A stretch of 15,394 nt of DNA from JBBTSQ01 sp039795895 (GTDB lineage: Bacteria > Patescibacteriota > Minisyncoccia > Phycocordibacterales > JBAYGS01), in NCBI GenBank assembly GCA_039795895.1, contig JBDKKW010000019.1:1-15394 (forward strand), written 5' to 3'. The translations under genes were made by a program, and so were the position numbers. Of this stretch, positions 5,884-12,312 are shown in pieces. The first letter of the stretch is position 1, and each line of letters begins with the position of its first letter. A model generated the notes under the pieces. The model was given only the letters and a program-made list of their open reading frames with translations, was not told the DNA's origin and searched no databases.

Positions 5884-5910
5884 GGGGCGGGCCGGAACGG
5901 CCCGCCCCCT
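5884..5910 (+). terminator. GC-rich hairpin after the corA-like gene
   Basis: An 11-bp all-G/C stem (5884-5894 with 5898-5908) with a GAA loop. There is no T-run on either side, so it is a poor standard intrinsic terminator. It may slow polymerase or protect the mRNA 3' end. Confidence 0.5.
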
Positions 5911-5937
5911 ATTCTGTATCTACACTTTCTACTTTAT

Positions 5938-6049
5938 TTCGACGAGTGACCCAGTAGGTCAATGTGCTCATTGAGAAGCGCGTGTATGAGTACTCTCATA
6001 CACAGCGTTCGACGATTTACCAAAATCGCCTACTGGGCTCGAAGTCGAA
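5938..6049. other. Cloverleaf-like non-coding element upstream of cysS
   Basis: About 112 nt fold almost completely into a four-way junction. The closing stem has three parts: TTCGAC (5938-5943) with GTCGAA (6044-6049), GAG (5944-5946) with CTC (6038-6040), and CCCAGTAGG (5950-5958) with CCTACTGGG (6029-6037). These are separated by a TGA bulge on one side and a GAA bulge on the other. Three hairpins follow: 5959-5963/5970-5974, 5982-5990/5995-6003 (extended by 5979-5981/6005-6007), and 6013-6018/6023-6028. All Watson-Crick pairs are perfect. It is not a tRNA: stem lengths and loops do not fit and no T-loop sequence is present. It precedes the predicted cysS transcription start, so it is not part of that mRNA. 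I see no clear promoter for it on either strand. Confidence 0.5.
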
Positions 6050-6051
6050 TC

Positions 6052-6087
6052 AACAATGAAAACTGTCTTTTTCCCGTTTTCATTGTT
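6052..6087. repeat. 12-bp inverted repeat overlapping the cysS -10 region
   Basis: AACAATGAAAAC (6052-6063) is mirrored exactly by 6076-6087 around a 12-nt pyrimidine-rich loop. The right arm covers the TG and the first T of the cysS extended -10, so a protein binding this dyad, or cruciform formation, would block the promoter. Confidence 0.5.
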
Positions 6088-6092
6088 ATACT
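6084..6092 (+). promoter_or_regulatory. Extended -10 promoter of cysS, leaderless mRNA
   Basis: TG-T-TATACT (6084-6092) ends 7 nt before the ATG at 6100, predicting a transcript that starts at or next to the start codon. There is no obvious -35 box. Confidence 0.65.
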
Positions 6093-6099
6093 TTCTCCC

Positions 6100-7455
6100 A
6101 TGCCAGACATCCACCTCTACAACACCCTCACACGCAAAACTGAGCTTTTTAAACCGCTCGTAGCAAAAAAAGTCGGTATGTATCACTGTGGTCCGACCGT
6201 CTATGACTTTGCCCACATCGGCAACCTTCGCACTGCCATTTTCAACGACCTCGTTCGTCGACTTTTTGAATACAACGACTACATCGTCACGCAAGTAATG
6301 AACATTACTGACGTCGACGACAAAACCATCCGTGCTAGTCGCGAAGCTGGGACGACTCTTGAATCATTTACTCAAAAATTTGAGGAAAAATACCTCGCTG
6401 ATATTTCAGCTCTCAATATTCTCACCCCTCACCTACTTCCTCGTGCCACTGAATCTATCGAAGCAATGATCGAGATGATTGCAACCCTCTTAAAAAAAGG
6501 TGTTGCCTACAAAGGTGCCGATGGCGTCTATATGTCTATTTCCAAAGTAAAAGACTATGGCGCACTCGCAGGACTTCAAAACATTTCAAAAGAGATGACC
6601 CTTTCGCATAATCATGCCGACGAATACGACAAAGAGAATGCTCAGGATTTTGCTCTCTGGAAATTCAAGACGGAAGCTGATGGTGCCGTATCATGGAAGA
6701 CTCCATTTGGTGAGGGTCGGCCGGGCTGGCATATCGAGTGTTCGGCGATGGCAAAATCTGCACTCGGCGAGACTATCGACATTCACACTGGTGGCAGCGA
6801 CCTTATTTTCCCCCACCACACCAACGAAATCGCCCAGTCCGAGAGTGCCAACGAAAAACCTTTTGCTAAGTTTTGGCTTCACGCTGGTTTTGTAATGATT
6901 GGTAATAGCAAAATGTCCAAATCTCTGGGAAATTTTGTCACCCTCCGCGAAATTGAAGCGAAAAATATCTCTCCGCTCTCTTTCCGCTACCTTACCCTGA
7001 CCAGCCATTACCAAAGTCTACTGAATTTTACTTGGGAGTCACTCGCTGGCGCTGATACCGCAAGACAAAAGCTCTCAACTTTTTTCCTCAGCCTCCCGTC
7101 AGGCGGAAAAATAAACTCAGACTACCAAACACGATTTCTCGCTCTGATCAACGACAATCTCGATATGCCGAAAGCTATTGCCCTCGTCTGGGAACTGGTC
7201 AAAGACGAAAAAGTCTCTCCGGAAGACAAACGTGCAACACTGTCAGATTTTGACCGCGTACTTGGCCTCGACCTCAGCACAGAAACAGAACTTATCGTAC
7301 CTGAAGCAGTTTCAAAACTGGTTGCCGACCGAGAAATGGCGCGCATCAGCAAAGACTTCGCTCGCGCCGACACCCTTCGCGCGCAAATCAAGGCACAAGG
7401 ATATGATGTTAAAGATACCGCAAACGGTCCGGAGGTTATTTCTCACTCAAAGTAG
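6100..7455 (+). CDS. cysS: Cysteinyl-tRNA synthetase
   Basis: This 451-residue class I synthetase charges tRNA-Cys with cysteine in the cytoplasm. The HIGH motif appears as HIGN (39-42) in GPTVYDFAHIGN, and KMSKS is at 271-275. The zinc site that selects cysteine is intact: Cys30, Cys214 in HIECSAMA, His239 in FPHHTNE, and Glu243. The C-terminal helical region carries DFARADTLRAQI, a conserved CysRS feature. Length is typical of the family. The frame stays open for 46 codons upstream, but the family starts at MPDIHLYNTL and the promoter lies within that upstream stretch, so ATG 6100 is the start. A terminator lies 30 nt downstream. Confidence 0.97.
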   Translation: MPDIHLYNTLTRKTELFKPLVAKKVGMYHCGPTVYDFAHIGNLRTAIFNDLVRRLFEYNDYIVTQVMNITDVDDKTIRASREAGTTLESFTQKFEEKYLADISALNILTPHLLPRATESIEAMIEMIATLLKKGVAYKGADGVYMSISKVKDYGALAGLQNISKEMTLSHNHADEYDKENAQDFALWKFKTEADGAVSWKTPFGEGRPGWHIECSAMAKSALGETIDIHTGGSDLIFPHHTNEIAQSESANEKPFAKFWLHAGFVMIGNSKMSKSLGNFVTLREIEAKNISPLSFRYLTLTSHYQSLLNFTWESLAGADTARQKLSTFFLSLPSGGKINSDYQTRFLALINDNLDMPKAIALVWELVKDEKVSPEDKRATLSDFDRVLGLDLSTETELIVPEAVSKLVADREMARISKDFARADTLRAQIKAQGYDVKDTANGPEVISHSK

Positions 7456-7484
7456 CTCGACCCACATTCTGTACACAGTTTATG

Positions 7485-7511
7485 AACGCTCGGCTAGTTG
7501 CCGAGCGTTTT
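7485..7511 (+). terminator. cysS terminator, overlapping the dnaB promoter
   Basis: A 9-bp stem (AACGCTCGG at 7485-7493 with CCGAGCGTT at 7501-7509), 7-nt loop, then a short T-run. The loop and right arm contain the candidate dnaB -35 box. Confidence 0.82.
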
Positions 7512-7525
7512 CACACTGATACAAT
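7498..7525 (+). promoter_or_regulatory. Promoter of dnaB
   Basis: TTGCCG (7498-7503), 16-bp spacer, and TG-A-TACAAT extended -10 (hexamer 7520-7525). Predicted leader about 17 nt. Confidence 0.5.
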
Positions 7526-7548
7526 GAAGCAACAAGAATATTTTTCAC

Positions 7549-8955
7549 ATGGACACGACAGCAAAAAAACACTTGAGGATTCCGCCTCAAAATATCGACT
7601 CTGAAAAAGCGTTACTCGGCTCAGTAATGCTCCGACCAGAAGCGATGAACGATATTATGGATATCGTGTCTTTTGAATCCTTCTACGCTGAAAAGCATCG
7701 CACCATCTTCAAGACCATGCTCGAACTCTTCGCCAAAGGCGAGCCGATCGACCTCCTCACTATTTCCACCAAGCTCACCGACAAGGGCATGATTGAGCAA
7801 GTCGGCGGGATGACCTACATCACCGAGCTTGCTAATAGCGTTCCCTCTTCTGCCAACATTGAATTTTACGCTCGTATCGTCCAGAAGAAATCAATGATGC
7901 GACGCTTGATCGAAGTCTCTGAACACATCTCCCACATCGGCTACAACGACGATCAAGAGCTCGAGGAATTGCTCGACCTCGCTGAGCAAAAAATCTACGC
8001 CGTGACCAATATGTCCGGAGGCAACAACAAAGTCATTGAGCTCAAAGATGCTTTGGGTGAAGCGTGGGAGCGTCTCGACAAGCTTCACAAAACCAAAGAC
8101 GAACTCCGCGGTATTCCGACAGGCTTCAAAGAAATCGATAATAAACTCGGGGGACTTCAGAAGTCAGACCTCATCATCTTGGCGGCCCGTCCTTCGATGG
8201 GTAAAACTTCGCTCGCACTCGACATCGCTCGCCAAGCTGCGACGGTATACAAAGTGCCCACCATTATTTTCTCACTCGAAATGTCATCAGCTCAGCTCGT
8301 CGATCGTATGATGGCAGCCGACTCGCGCGTGGATGCCTGGAAGCTCCGCACCGGTAAGCTCACTCAGGAATCGGAATTTGCTCAAATCCGCGACTCAATG
8401 GCCAAGCTCGCCAACGCTCCGATCTTCATCGATGACCGTGCGGCAAACAACATCATCAACATGCGCTCAGCTGCCCGCCGTATTAAGTCTGAAAAGGGCT
8501 TAGGCTTGATCGTGGTGGACTATCTCCAGCTCATGGCGCCGACCCAATCTCGCAACAGCGACAATATGGTGCAACAGGTCACCGAAATTTCTCGCTCACT
8601 TAAACACCTCGCCAAAGAGCTCGACGTCCCCGTGCTCGCCCTCTCACAACTTTCTCGTGCTGTGGAACAACGCGGAGGCAAACCTCGTCTCTCTGACTTG
8701 CGTGACTCAGGATCGATCGAACAGGATGCCGACGTGGTAATGTTTATTCATCGTGAAGACAAGATGAATCGCGTTGATGAATCAGCCAAAACCAACATTG
8801 CCGAAATCTTGATCGAAAAACACCGTAACGGTCCAACCGGTTCGTGCCAGCTCTTCTTTGACGAAAAGAAAGCGACCTACCTCAACCTCGAGAAGGGAGA
8901 ATTTGGTGACTTTGAATCTGGGGGTGGATCAAGCGGTGGTATGGGTGGGTTCTAA
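7549..8955 (+). CDS. dnaB: Replicative DNA helicase DnaB
   Basis: This 468-residue hexameric helicase unwinds DNA at the replication fork. The N-terminal helical domain spans about residues 8-110 (PPQNIDSEKALLGSVM, a family hallmark). A linker helix follows, then the RecA-like motor from about residue 185. The Walker A motif is ARPSMGKTS (213-221), FSLEMS (241-246) follows it, the Walker B is GLIVVDYLQLM, and the DLRDSGSIEQDAD block contains sensor and arginine-finger region residues. No intein interrupts the motor, although dnaB is a common intein site. The C-terminus ends in a Gly/Ser-rich tail (GGGSSGGMGGF). The start matches the family. Confidence 0.97.
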   Translation: MDTTAKKHLRIPPQNIDSEKALLGSVMLRPEAMNDIMDIVSFESFYAEKHRTIFKTMLELFAKGEPIDLLTISTKLTDKGMIEQVGGMTYITELANSVPSSANIEFYARIVQKKSMMRRLIEVSEHISHIGYNDDQELEELLDLAEQKIYAVTNMSGGNNKVIELKDALGEAWERLDKLHKTKDELRGIPTGFKEIDNKLGGLQKSDLIILAARPSMGKTSLALDIARQAATVYKVPTIIFSLEMSSAQLVDRMMAADSRVDAWKLRTGKLTQESEFAQIRDSMAKLANAPIFIDDRAANNIINMRSAARRIKSEKGLGLIVVDYLQLMAPTQSRNSDNMVQQVTEISRSLKHLAKELDVPVLALSQLSRAVEQRGGKPRLSDLRDSGSIEQDADVVMFIHREDKMNRVDESAKTNIAEILIEKHRNGPTGSCQLFFDEKKATYLNLEKGEFGDFESGGGSSGGMGGF

Positions 8956-8961
8956 TATAAT
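8956..8961 (+). promoter_or_regulatory. Possible -10 box for the recR transcript
   Basis: TATAAT begins directly after the dnaB stop codon. No -35 box or extended -10 is visible. If used, the recR leader would be about 188 nt and would include the mini-ORF and the long stem. Read-through from dnaB is equally possible, since I see no good terminator between the genes. Confidence 0.3.
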
Positions 8962-9015
8962 TTATATAAATTACAAAGAGTGGCTTAGTTTATGAATAAG
9001 AAGTAAAATAACGAG

Positions 9016-9084
9016 ATGAATCCGGTAGTAGAAAATGGCATTAGAGCATTTACTTATCCAGTAGTAATTATCACCGACCAATGA
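9016..9084 (+). CDS. 22-codon mini-ORF in the recR leader
   Basis: ATG at 9016, 22 sense codons and TGA at 9082-9084. The peptide begins MNPVVENGIRAF and is otherwise hydrophobic. Codons 2-9 lie in the left arm of the long inverted repeat whose right arm covers the recR start. A ribosome translating it would open that stem. No Shine-Dalgarno sequence is seen. It could equally be a fortuitous ORF. Confidence 0.3.
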   Translation: MNPVVENGIRAFTYPVVIITDQ

Positions 9085-9157
9085 GTATTTATTATTCACT
9101 AACAACTAATGGCAATAAGCTCTAATTAAAGAGCGATGCCATTTTTCACTACCGGAT
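9020..9157 (+). promoter_or_regulatory. Long inverted repeat sequestering the recR start codon
   Basis: The left arm 9020-9041 pairs with the right arm 9136-9157 over 22 positions, with one G-U wobble and one mismatch. An inner 6-bp stem (9042-9047 with 9119-9124) extends it. The right arm ends inside the recR ATG (9156-9158), so in the mRNA the start codon would be buried. Alternatively this is a 138-bp MITE-like insertion with 22-bp terminal repeats: ATGA occurs at 9016-9019 and again at 9156-9159, as a target duplication might leave. Both readings fit what is seen. Confidence 0.6.
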
Positions 9158-9773
9158 GAACGCCATCGACCGACTTGCAGAAGCCTTTAAACATTTTCCC
9201 GGTATTGGTCCCAAACAGGCCAAGCGGTTTGTGTATTATTTGCTTTCAAAAGATGCAGGTTTTCGGGAAGAAATGGCGAAGCTCATCACTTCTCTTTCGA
9301 GTGACATCCGAGTGTGTCCGCAGTGTTTCCGATTTTTCGTAAAAAAGCATGTGAGTACTGAATGCAACATTTGCATCGACAAAAATCGCAACGCAAAAGT
9401 CTTGATGATTGTCGCTAAAGATGTGGATTTTGAAATTGTCGAAAAAAGCGGAGTCTACGATGGCTACTATTTTGTACTTGGAGGCACTGTACCCATCCTG
9501 GACACCAATCCTGAAGAGCGAATTCGGGTCAAAGAGCTCATCGATACCGTCACCCGAAAGGCTCAAAACGGCCTCACCGAGATTGTGGTAGCGATGAGTA
9601 TGAATCCTGAAGGGGATCACACTGGAGAGACCGTGGAATCCTACCTCGCCCCTACCCTCGCGCAATTCCCCACTATCAAAATCTCTCATTTGGGCCGCGG
9701 GCTTTCGACTGGTACGGAGCTCGAGTATTCGGATAAAGACACGATTGGGTACGCGCTGAAGAATAGACAGTGA
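9156..9773 (+). CDS. recR: Recombination mediator protein RecR
   Basis: This 205-residue DNA-binding protein acts with RecO (and RecF) to load RecA at gaps. The N-terminal helix-hairpin-helix has FPGIGPKQAKR (14-24). A zinc finger is formed by Cys54, Cys57, Cys70 and Cys73. The Toprim domain runs from about residue 81 (KVLMIVAKDVD, then GVYDGYYFVLGG at 99-110) to about 175. The Walker-like NPEGDHTGET and the C-terminal HLGRGLSTGTELEYSDKDT motifs are present. Length is typical. The start fits the family and is unusual in lying at the end of a 22-bp stem with no Shine-Dalgarno sequence. Confidence 0.96.
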   Translation: MNAIDRLAEAFKHFPGIGPKQAKRFVYYLLSKDAGFREEMAKLITSLSSDIRVCPQCFRFFVKKHVSTECNICIDKNRNAKVLMIVAKDVDFEIVEKSGVYDGYYFVLGGTVPILDTNPEERIRVKELIDTVTRKAQNGLTEIVVAMSMNPEGDHTGETVESYLAPTLAQFPTIKISHLGRGLSTGTELEYSDKDTIGYALKNRQ

Positions 9774-9781
9774 CGAATCTT

Positions 9782-9918
9782 ATTCTCCCTTTGCTAAAGG
9801 GAGCACTACATTCTGATGCAGGAGGGATTTATGGTGAATTCAAAATCCCTCCCCCTTCGGCACATCGGTAGATGATGTGCACCTGTAGACGGAGTACTCC
9901 CTTTAAAAAAGGGAGAAT
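9782..9918. repeat. 137-bp palindromic element between recR and rplU
   Basis: The 26-nt ends 9782-9807 and 9893-9918 are inverted copies with three mismatches. Each end is itself a dyad of the form CTCCCTTT-n-AAAGGGAG. Inside are a 10-bp hairpin (GGAGGGATTT at 9821-9830 with AAATCCCTCC at 9843-9852) and a 7-bp hairpin (9860-9866 with 9874-9880). There is no reading frame. The design resembles non-autonomous palindromic repeats or MITEs that are dispersed in many bacterial genomes. I see no clear target duplication and only one copy in this window. Confidence 0.6.
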
Positions 9919-9928
9919 TCAGACAAAG

Positions 9929-9960
9929 AAAAAACCACCCATTCTTTCGGGTGGTTTTTT
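9929..9960. terminator. Bidirectional terminator between rplU and recR
   Basis: A 12-bp stem (AAAAAACCACCC at 9929-9940 with its complement at 9949-9960) and an 8-nt loop. A-run and T-run sides let it serve rplU on -, whose stop codon is 2 nt away, and recR read-through on +. Confidence 0.92.
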
Positions 9961-9962
9961 CT

Positions 9963-10280
9963 TTACATCACTTTATCAATCTTTACCTTCATAAATGGCT
10001 GACGATGACCATTTTTCTTAAAATAACGAGACTTTTGCTTGTATTTAATAACTGAAATCTTTTGTGCTCGGCCAATAGTTGAGAGCGTAGCCGAAACCTT
10101 AGCCCCTGCGATAAAAGGAGTACCAATAGTGGTATCTTTGCCGTTGTCTACGAGGAGAACTTTATCAAAAGTGATCTTATCACCCTCCTTCAAAACATCG
10201 TCAATCTTTTCAATAGTAATAGTATCTCCGGCCTTGACCTGATACTGTTTTCCGCCTGTTTGTATAACTGCGAATTCCAT
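9963..10280 (-). CDS. rplU: 50S ribosomal protein bL21
   Basis: This 105-residue protein binds 23S rRNA in the large subunit. The N-terminal MEFAVIQTGGKQYQVKAGD block and the C-terminal KYKQKSRYFKKNGHRQPF motif are family signatures. ATG 10280 is chosen because the signature starts there. The frame extends 19 codons further, but the promoter -10 box lies within that stretch. The predicted mRNA start is about 2 nt before the ATG, so the transcript is effectively leaderless. In many bacteria rplU and rpmA form one operon; here they are separated. Confidence 0.97.
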   Translation of the reverse strand: MEFAVIQTGGKQYQVKAGDTITIEKIDDVLKEGDKITFDKVLLVDNGKDTTIGTPFIAGAKVSATLSTIGRAQKISVIKYKQKSRYFKKNGHRQPFMKVKIDKVM

Positions 10281-10288
10281 AGGGGTAC

Positions 10289-10294
10289 AGTATA
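10289..10294 (-). promoter_or_regulatory. -10 box of rplU, leaderless mRNA
   Basis: TATACT (10294-10289) ends 8 nt before the ATG. A TTGCAT hexamer 16 bp upstream is a weak -35 candidate. Confidence 0.6.
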
Positions 10295-10340
10295 CTCGAT
10301 TGGTTAAAAAATGCAATAGGCACGAAAAAATTAACATAAA

Positions 10341-10661
10341 GAAAGGGCTATATTGCTATAGCCCTTTGCAGATAGTGGATTTTTCACCATTACTGGGACA
10401 ATCTGCGTATCCGTGAATCTTGTTGCATTCACAGGCTGTTTTCCTGACGTGATGACTGTGGACAATGTAGGTCCTGGGCGCATGAGCGACCTAGCCCTTC
10501 CAACTACTGGTCAGATGTCGCAATCTGCCACAAATCACCTCGTGGGTGCTCGACACTGATGTCTCTTGGGTACAGCCCCAATTCCTGCACATGACAGCAT
10601 AGCAATAGAGACGCCGAGATTACAAACTTTAGGGACAAAACTACAACGTGTCACCTAAGGT
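10341..10661 (-). ncRNA. Candidate structured RNA gene of about 320 nt, family unknown
   Basis: No reading frame of note exists between rplU and rmuC, but the minus strand has a promoter (10668-10696) and, about 320 nt on, a strong intrinsic terminator (10342-10367). The RNA between is rich in helices. GTGTC with GACAC (10648-10652/10552-10556) encloses a 6-bp helix (10607-10612/10561-10566). Further hairpins are CACC/GGTG near 10536-10548, a TGG-bulge-CAGAT stem near 10508-10530, AGGT/ACCT with inner CGC/GCG near 10468-10493, GTGAAT/ATTCAC near 10412-10431, and GCAGAT/ATCTGC (10368-10373/10401-10406). I did not find the conserved core of RNase P RNA, the SRP loop, or tmRNA ends. Because rplU has its own promoter beyond the terminator, this looks like a separate RNA gene rather than a leader. 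Confidence 0.5.
10342..10367 (-). terminator. Intrinsic terminator of the 320-nt RNA
   Basis: A perfect 11-bp stem (10357-10367 with 10342-10352) around a 4-nt loop. On the minus strand it is followed by C and three more U; on the plus strand it runs into GCAG. This supports minus-strand use. Confidence 0.75.
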
Positions 10662-10667
10662 AATTTT

Positions 10668-10696
10668 AATGTAGCACAAAAGTAATCGAACATCAA
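10668..10696 (-). promoter_or_regulatory. Promoter of the 320-nt RNA
   Basis: TTGATG (10696-10691), 17-bp spacer and TG-C-TACATT extended -10 (hexamer 10673-10668) on the minus strand. It sits directly after the rmuC terminator. Confidence 0.55.
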
Positions 10697-10699
10697 AAC

Positions 10700-10730
10700 A
10701 AAAACCCTCCACAGTCGTGGGAAGTTTTTT
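10700..10730 (-). terminator. rmuC terminator
   Basis: An imperfect 13-bp stem (10718-10730 region with 10700-10712, loop of 4) with two G-U wobbles and one mismatch on the minus strand, then a U-rich tail. On the plus strand pairing is poorer. Confidence 0.65.
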
Positions 10731-10767
10731 AATCCGTACTTTATACTTTTTACCTGATACTTCCCTC

Positions 10768-11886
10768 CTACTCCCCATCCTCCATCTCAGGCTTTTTGAC
10801 CGCCACCAATTCTATCCCTGCTGAAGCACCGGAAATCCGGAACACATCCTTATCAATCTTTTTAAATTCTTTACCAGTAGCTTCGTAATGATTGACCACC
10901 GTACCGATCGCATTGCCGAGCTTACGGTGATACTCATCATAGGCTTTCAAATGCTTGGTGAGCTCAGTCACACGTTGCACAATATCTTTTGCCTGCTCCT
11001 CGATTTGCATCGCCTTGAGTCCCTGCAAGACCGTCTGGAGGTATGCCAAGAACGAGGTCGGAGAGACAATAATCACCTTGTACTTACCGGCGGCGCGCTG
11101 GATCAAATTGTCTGTATCTTCGGTGATCCCGCCAATCTTATTGATCAACAAATCATAATAAATTGCCTCGTGCGGAATAAACATAAACGCAAAGTCCATC
11201 GTATTTTCATTTGGTCGAATATATTTTGAGGTCTCGACAATACGAAGCTTCAAATCATTTACAAACAATTTCTCAAGCTTCTCTTTTTCAGCAGGATTTC
11301 GCTCTTCCACCAGTCGATTATAATTTTCAAGCGAGAACTTTGAATCAATCGGAATAATTTTATCTTTGATAAACACCGCCGCATCGACAATCTCGCCATT
11401 ACTAAAACCGTACTGCATTTTGTACTGTCCTGGAGGAAGAACATTTTTGAGAAGGGTCTCAAGATAATATTCACCGAGCACCCCGCGCTGTTTTGGATTT
11501 TTGAGCGTATCCTGGAGACTCTGGAGCTGGTTGGTAAAATTGACCATCTGCTTGCCCGTCTCCTCGACTCGAGTCACTTTCTCGGTCATTTGAGTCAGCT
11601 CTCCTAGGAATTTACTGACCAGCTTTTGAGATTCACTAAACTGGCGATGGACTGCATCATTCATCCCGCGCGCTGATTCGGACATCTTACTGTCCATTGT
11701 TTTATTGAGCTCTCCCACCTTACTATCCACGGTGCGGGACAGTTCATTCATTTGCTGAAGGATGAGTTTGAGTCCAGTACTTTCGGCTTCCGCATCGGGG
11801 CGAGGCTTCCCCGAAAGCATTTTCCAAAGCAAAAAGCCGTTGATGACAAAAAGGAAGGCGACCACCACAATTAAAGCGATATTCAT
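10768..11886 (-). CDS. rmuC: DNA recombination protein RmuC
   Basis: This 372-residue protein is thought to limit recombination-driven rearrangement at inverted repeats through a nuclease-like domain. Residues 4-23 form an N-terminal membrane anchor, residues about 40-130 form a long coiled coil, and the conserved RmuC domain follows. It carries RGVLGE (134-139), Asp168 in VDAAVF, and the DSK triad (181-183) in IPIDSKFSLENY, consistent with a PD-(D/E)xK fold. FMFIPHEAIYYDL and VSPTSFLAYLQTV are further family blocks. Length is slightly short but complete. The TATACT box ends 7 nt before the ATG, predicting a leaderless mRNA. Confidence 0.95.
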   Translation of the reverse strand: MNIALIVVVAFLFVINGFLLWKMLSGKPRPDAEAESTGLKLILQQMNELSRTVDSKVGELNKTMDSKMSESARGMNDAVHRQFSESQKLVSKFLGELTQMTEKVTRVEETGKQMVNFTNQLQSLQDTLKNPKQRGVLGEYYLETLLKNVLPPGQYKMQYGFSNGEIVDAAVFIKDKIIPIDSKFSLENYNRLVEERNPAEKEKLEKLFVNDLKLRIVETSKYIRPNENTMDFAFMFIPHEAIYYDLLINKIGGITEDTDNLIQRAAGKYKVIIVSPTSFLAYLQTVLQGLKAMQIEEQAKDIVQRVTELTKHLKAYDEYHRKLGNAIGTVVNHYEATGKEFKKIDKDVFRISGASAGIELVAVKKPEMEDGE

Positions 11887-11893
11887 GACTGAC

Positions 11894-11899
11894 AGTATA
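11894..11899 (-). promoter_or_regulatory. -10 box of rmuC, leaderless mRNA
   Basis: TATACT (11899-11894) is followed by 7 nt and the ATG at 11886. No -35 match is visible at the usual distance. Confidence 0.6.
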
Positions 11900-11914
11900 C
11901 CTCAATTTTTAACC

Positions 11915-11951
11915 AAAGAAAAAACCACCAGACGTAAGTGCATGGCGGTTT
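11915..11951 (-). terminator. Terminator of the 111-residue orphan gene
   Basis: AAACCGCC (minus strand, 11951-11944) pairs with GGTGGTTT (11929-11922), with one G-U wobble, then U-rich sequence. On the plus strand the wobble becomes a mismatch, so minus-strand use is favoured. Confidence 0.7.
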
Positions 11952-11976
11952 CGGAAAAATCATTTCTTACCACAAC

Positions 11977-12312
11977 CTAACTCATCTTTACATTCTGATG
12001 AAGCAGGTTAAGCTCCAAGGATCGAGCAACCCATCCAGTCCGCTCATGTGGGTCATAGTTTGTAATGGTGATCGAAATATCATGATCACCATAGCGTATC
12101 CTACCCTTGATTGTGAGATAGGCGCTGTAGGGTATGGTAGATCCATCTGGCGTCGGTTCCCTTTCGACGGAATAAATACTCATATCAAACCGCCCATAGC
12201 CGTTGAGGCTGAAGTGAACGGGATCAGCACCGCGTTGATGTTCAACAATGTGAGACATTGCCCGCAAAACCGCAACCGCTCCTGGACCATTAGTTATTTT
12301 CGACGATGTCAT
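11977..12312 (-). CDS. Unknown 111-residue soluble protein
   Basis: I do not recognise the family. The sequence alternates polar and hydrophobic residues in the manner of a beta-rich domain (for example VHFSLNGYGRFDMSIYSV and AYLTIKGRIRYG, then DISITITNYD), and an N-terminal helix (AVAVLRAMSHIVEH) precedes it. There is no signal peptide or membrane segment. Nothing identifies a substrate or partner. The gene is preceded by a consensus promoter, a 115-nt leader with hairpins, the best Shine-Dalgarno sequence in the window, and a 15-codon mini-ORF whose TGA overlaps this ATG (ATGA). A terminator follows. This unusual regulation suggests tight control of expression. Confidence 0.7.
   Translation of the reverse strand: MTSSKITNGPGAVAVLRAMSHIVEHQRGADPVHFSLNGYGRFDMSIYSVEREPTPDGSTIPYSAYLTIKGRIRYGDHDISITITNYDPHERTGWVARSLELNLLHQNVKMS

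Noticed and set aside
5938..6049. tRNA or T-box leader for cysS
   Set aside because: Arm and loop sizes do not fit a tRNA and no T-loop or CCA is seen. The conserved T-box antiterminator sequence and specifier layout are absent, and the element precedes the predicted transcription start.
5962..6099. 46-codon N-terminal extension of CysRS
   Set aside because: It is made of the folded element and the promoter; the family begins at MPDIHLYNTL and the predicted mRNA starts at that ATG.
8958..8973. 16-nt perfect AT palindrome after dnaB as a terminator
   Set aside because: The stem is all A/T with no loop room and no U-run, too weak for termination.
9246..9689. 147-codon minus-strand frame inside recR
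   Set aside because: It is a mirror of a well-conserved recR frame.
10281..10337. 19-codon N-terminal extension of bL21
   Set aside because: It contains the -10 box; bL21 homology begins at MEFAVIQTGG.
10440..10560. C/D-box-like words (GTGATGA and CTGA) on the plus strand
   Set aside because: Box C/D RNAs are archaeal and eukaryotic; the words are short and probably chance.
10341..10661. RNase P RNA, tmRNA or SRP RNA
   Set aside because: I looked on both strands for the GAGGAAAGUC-type core, a T-loop with CCA end, and the GGAAGGAAGCA-type SRP loop, and found none. A covariance-model scan would settle it.
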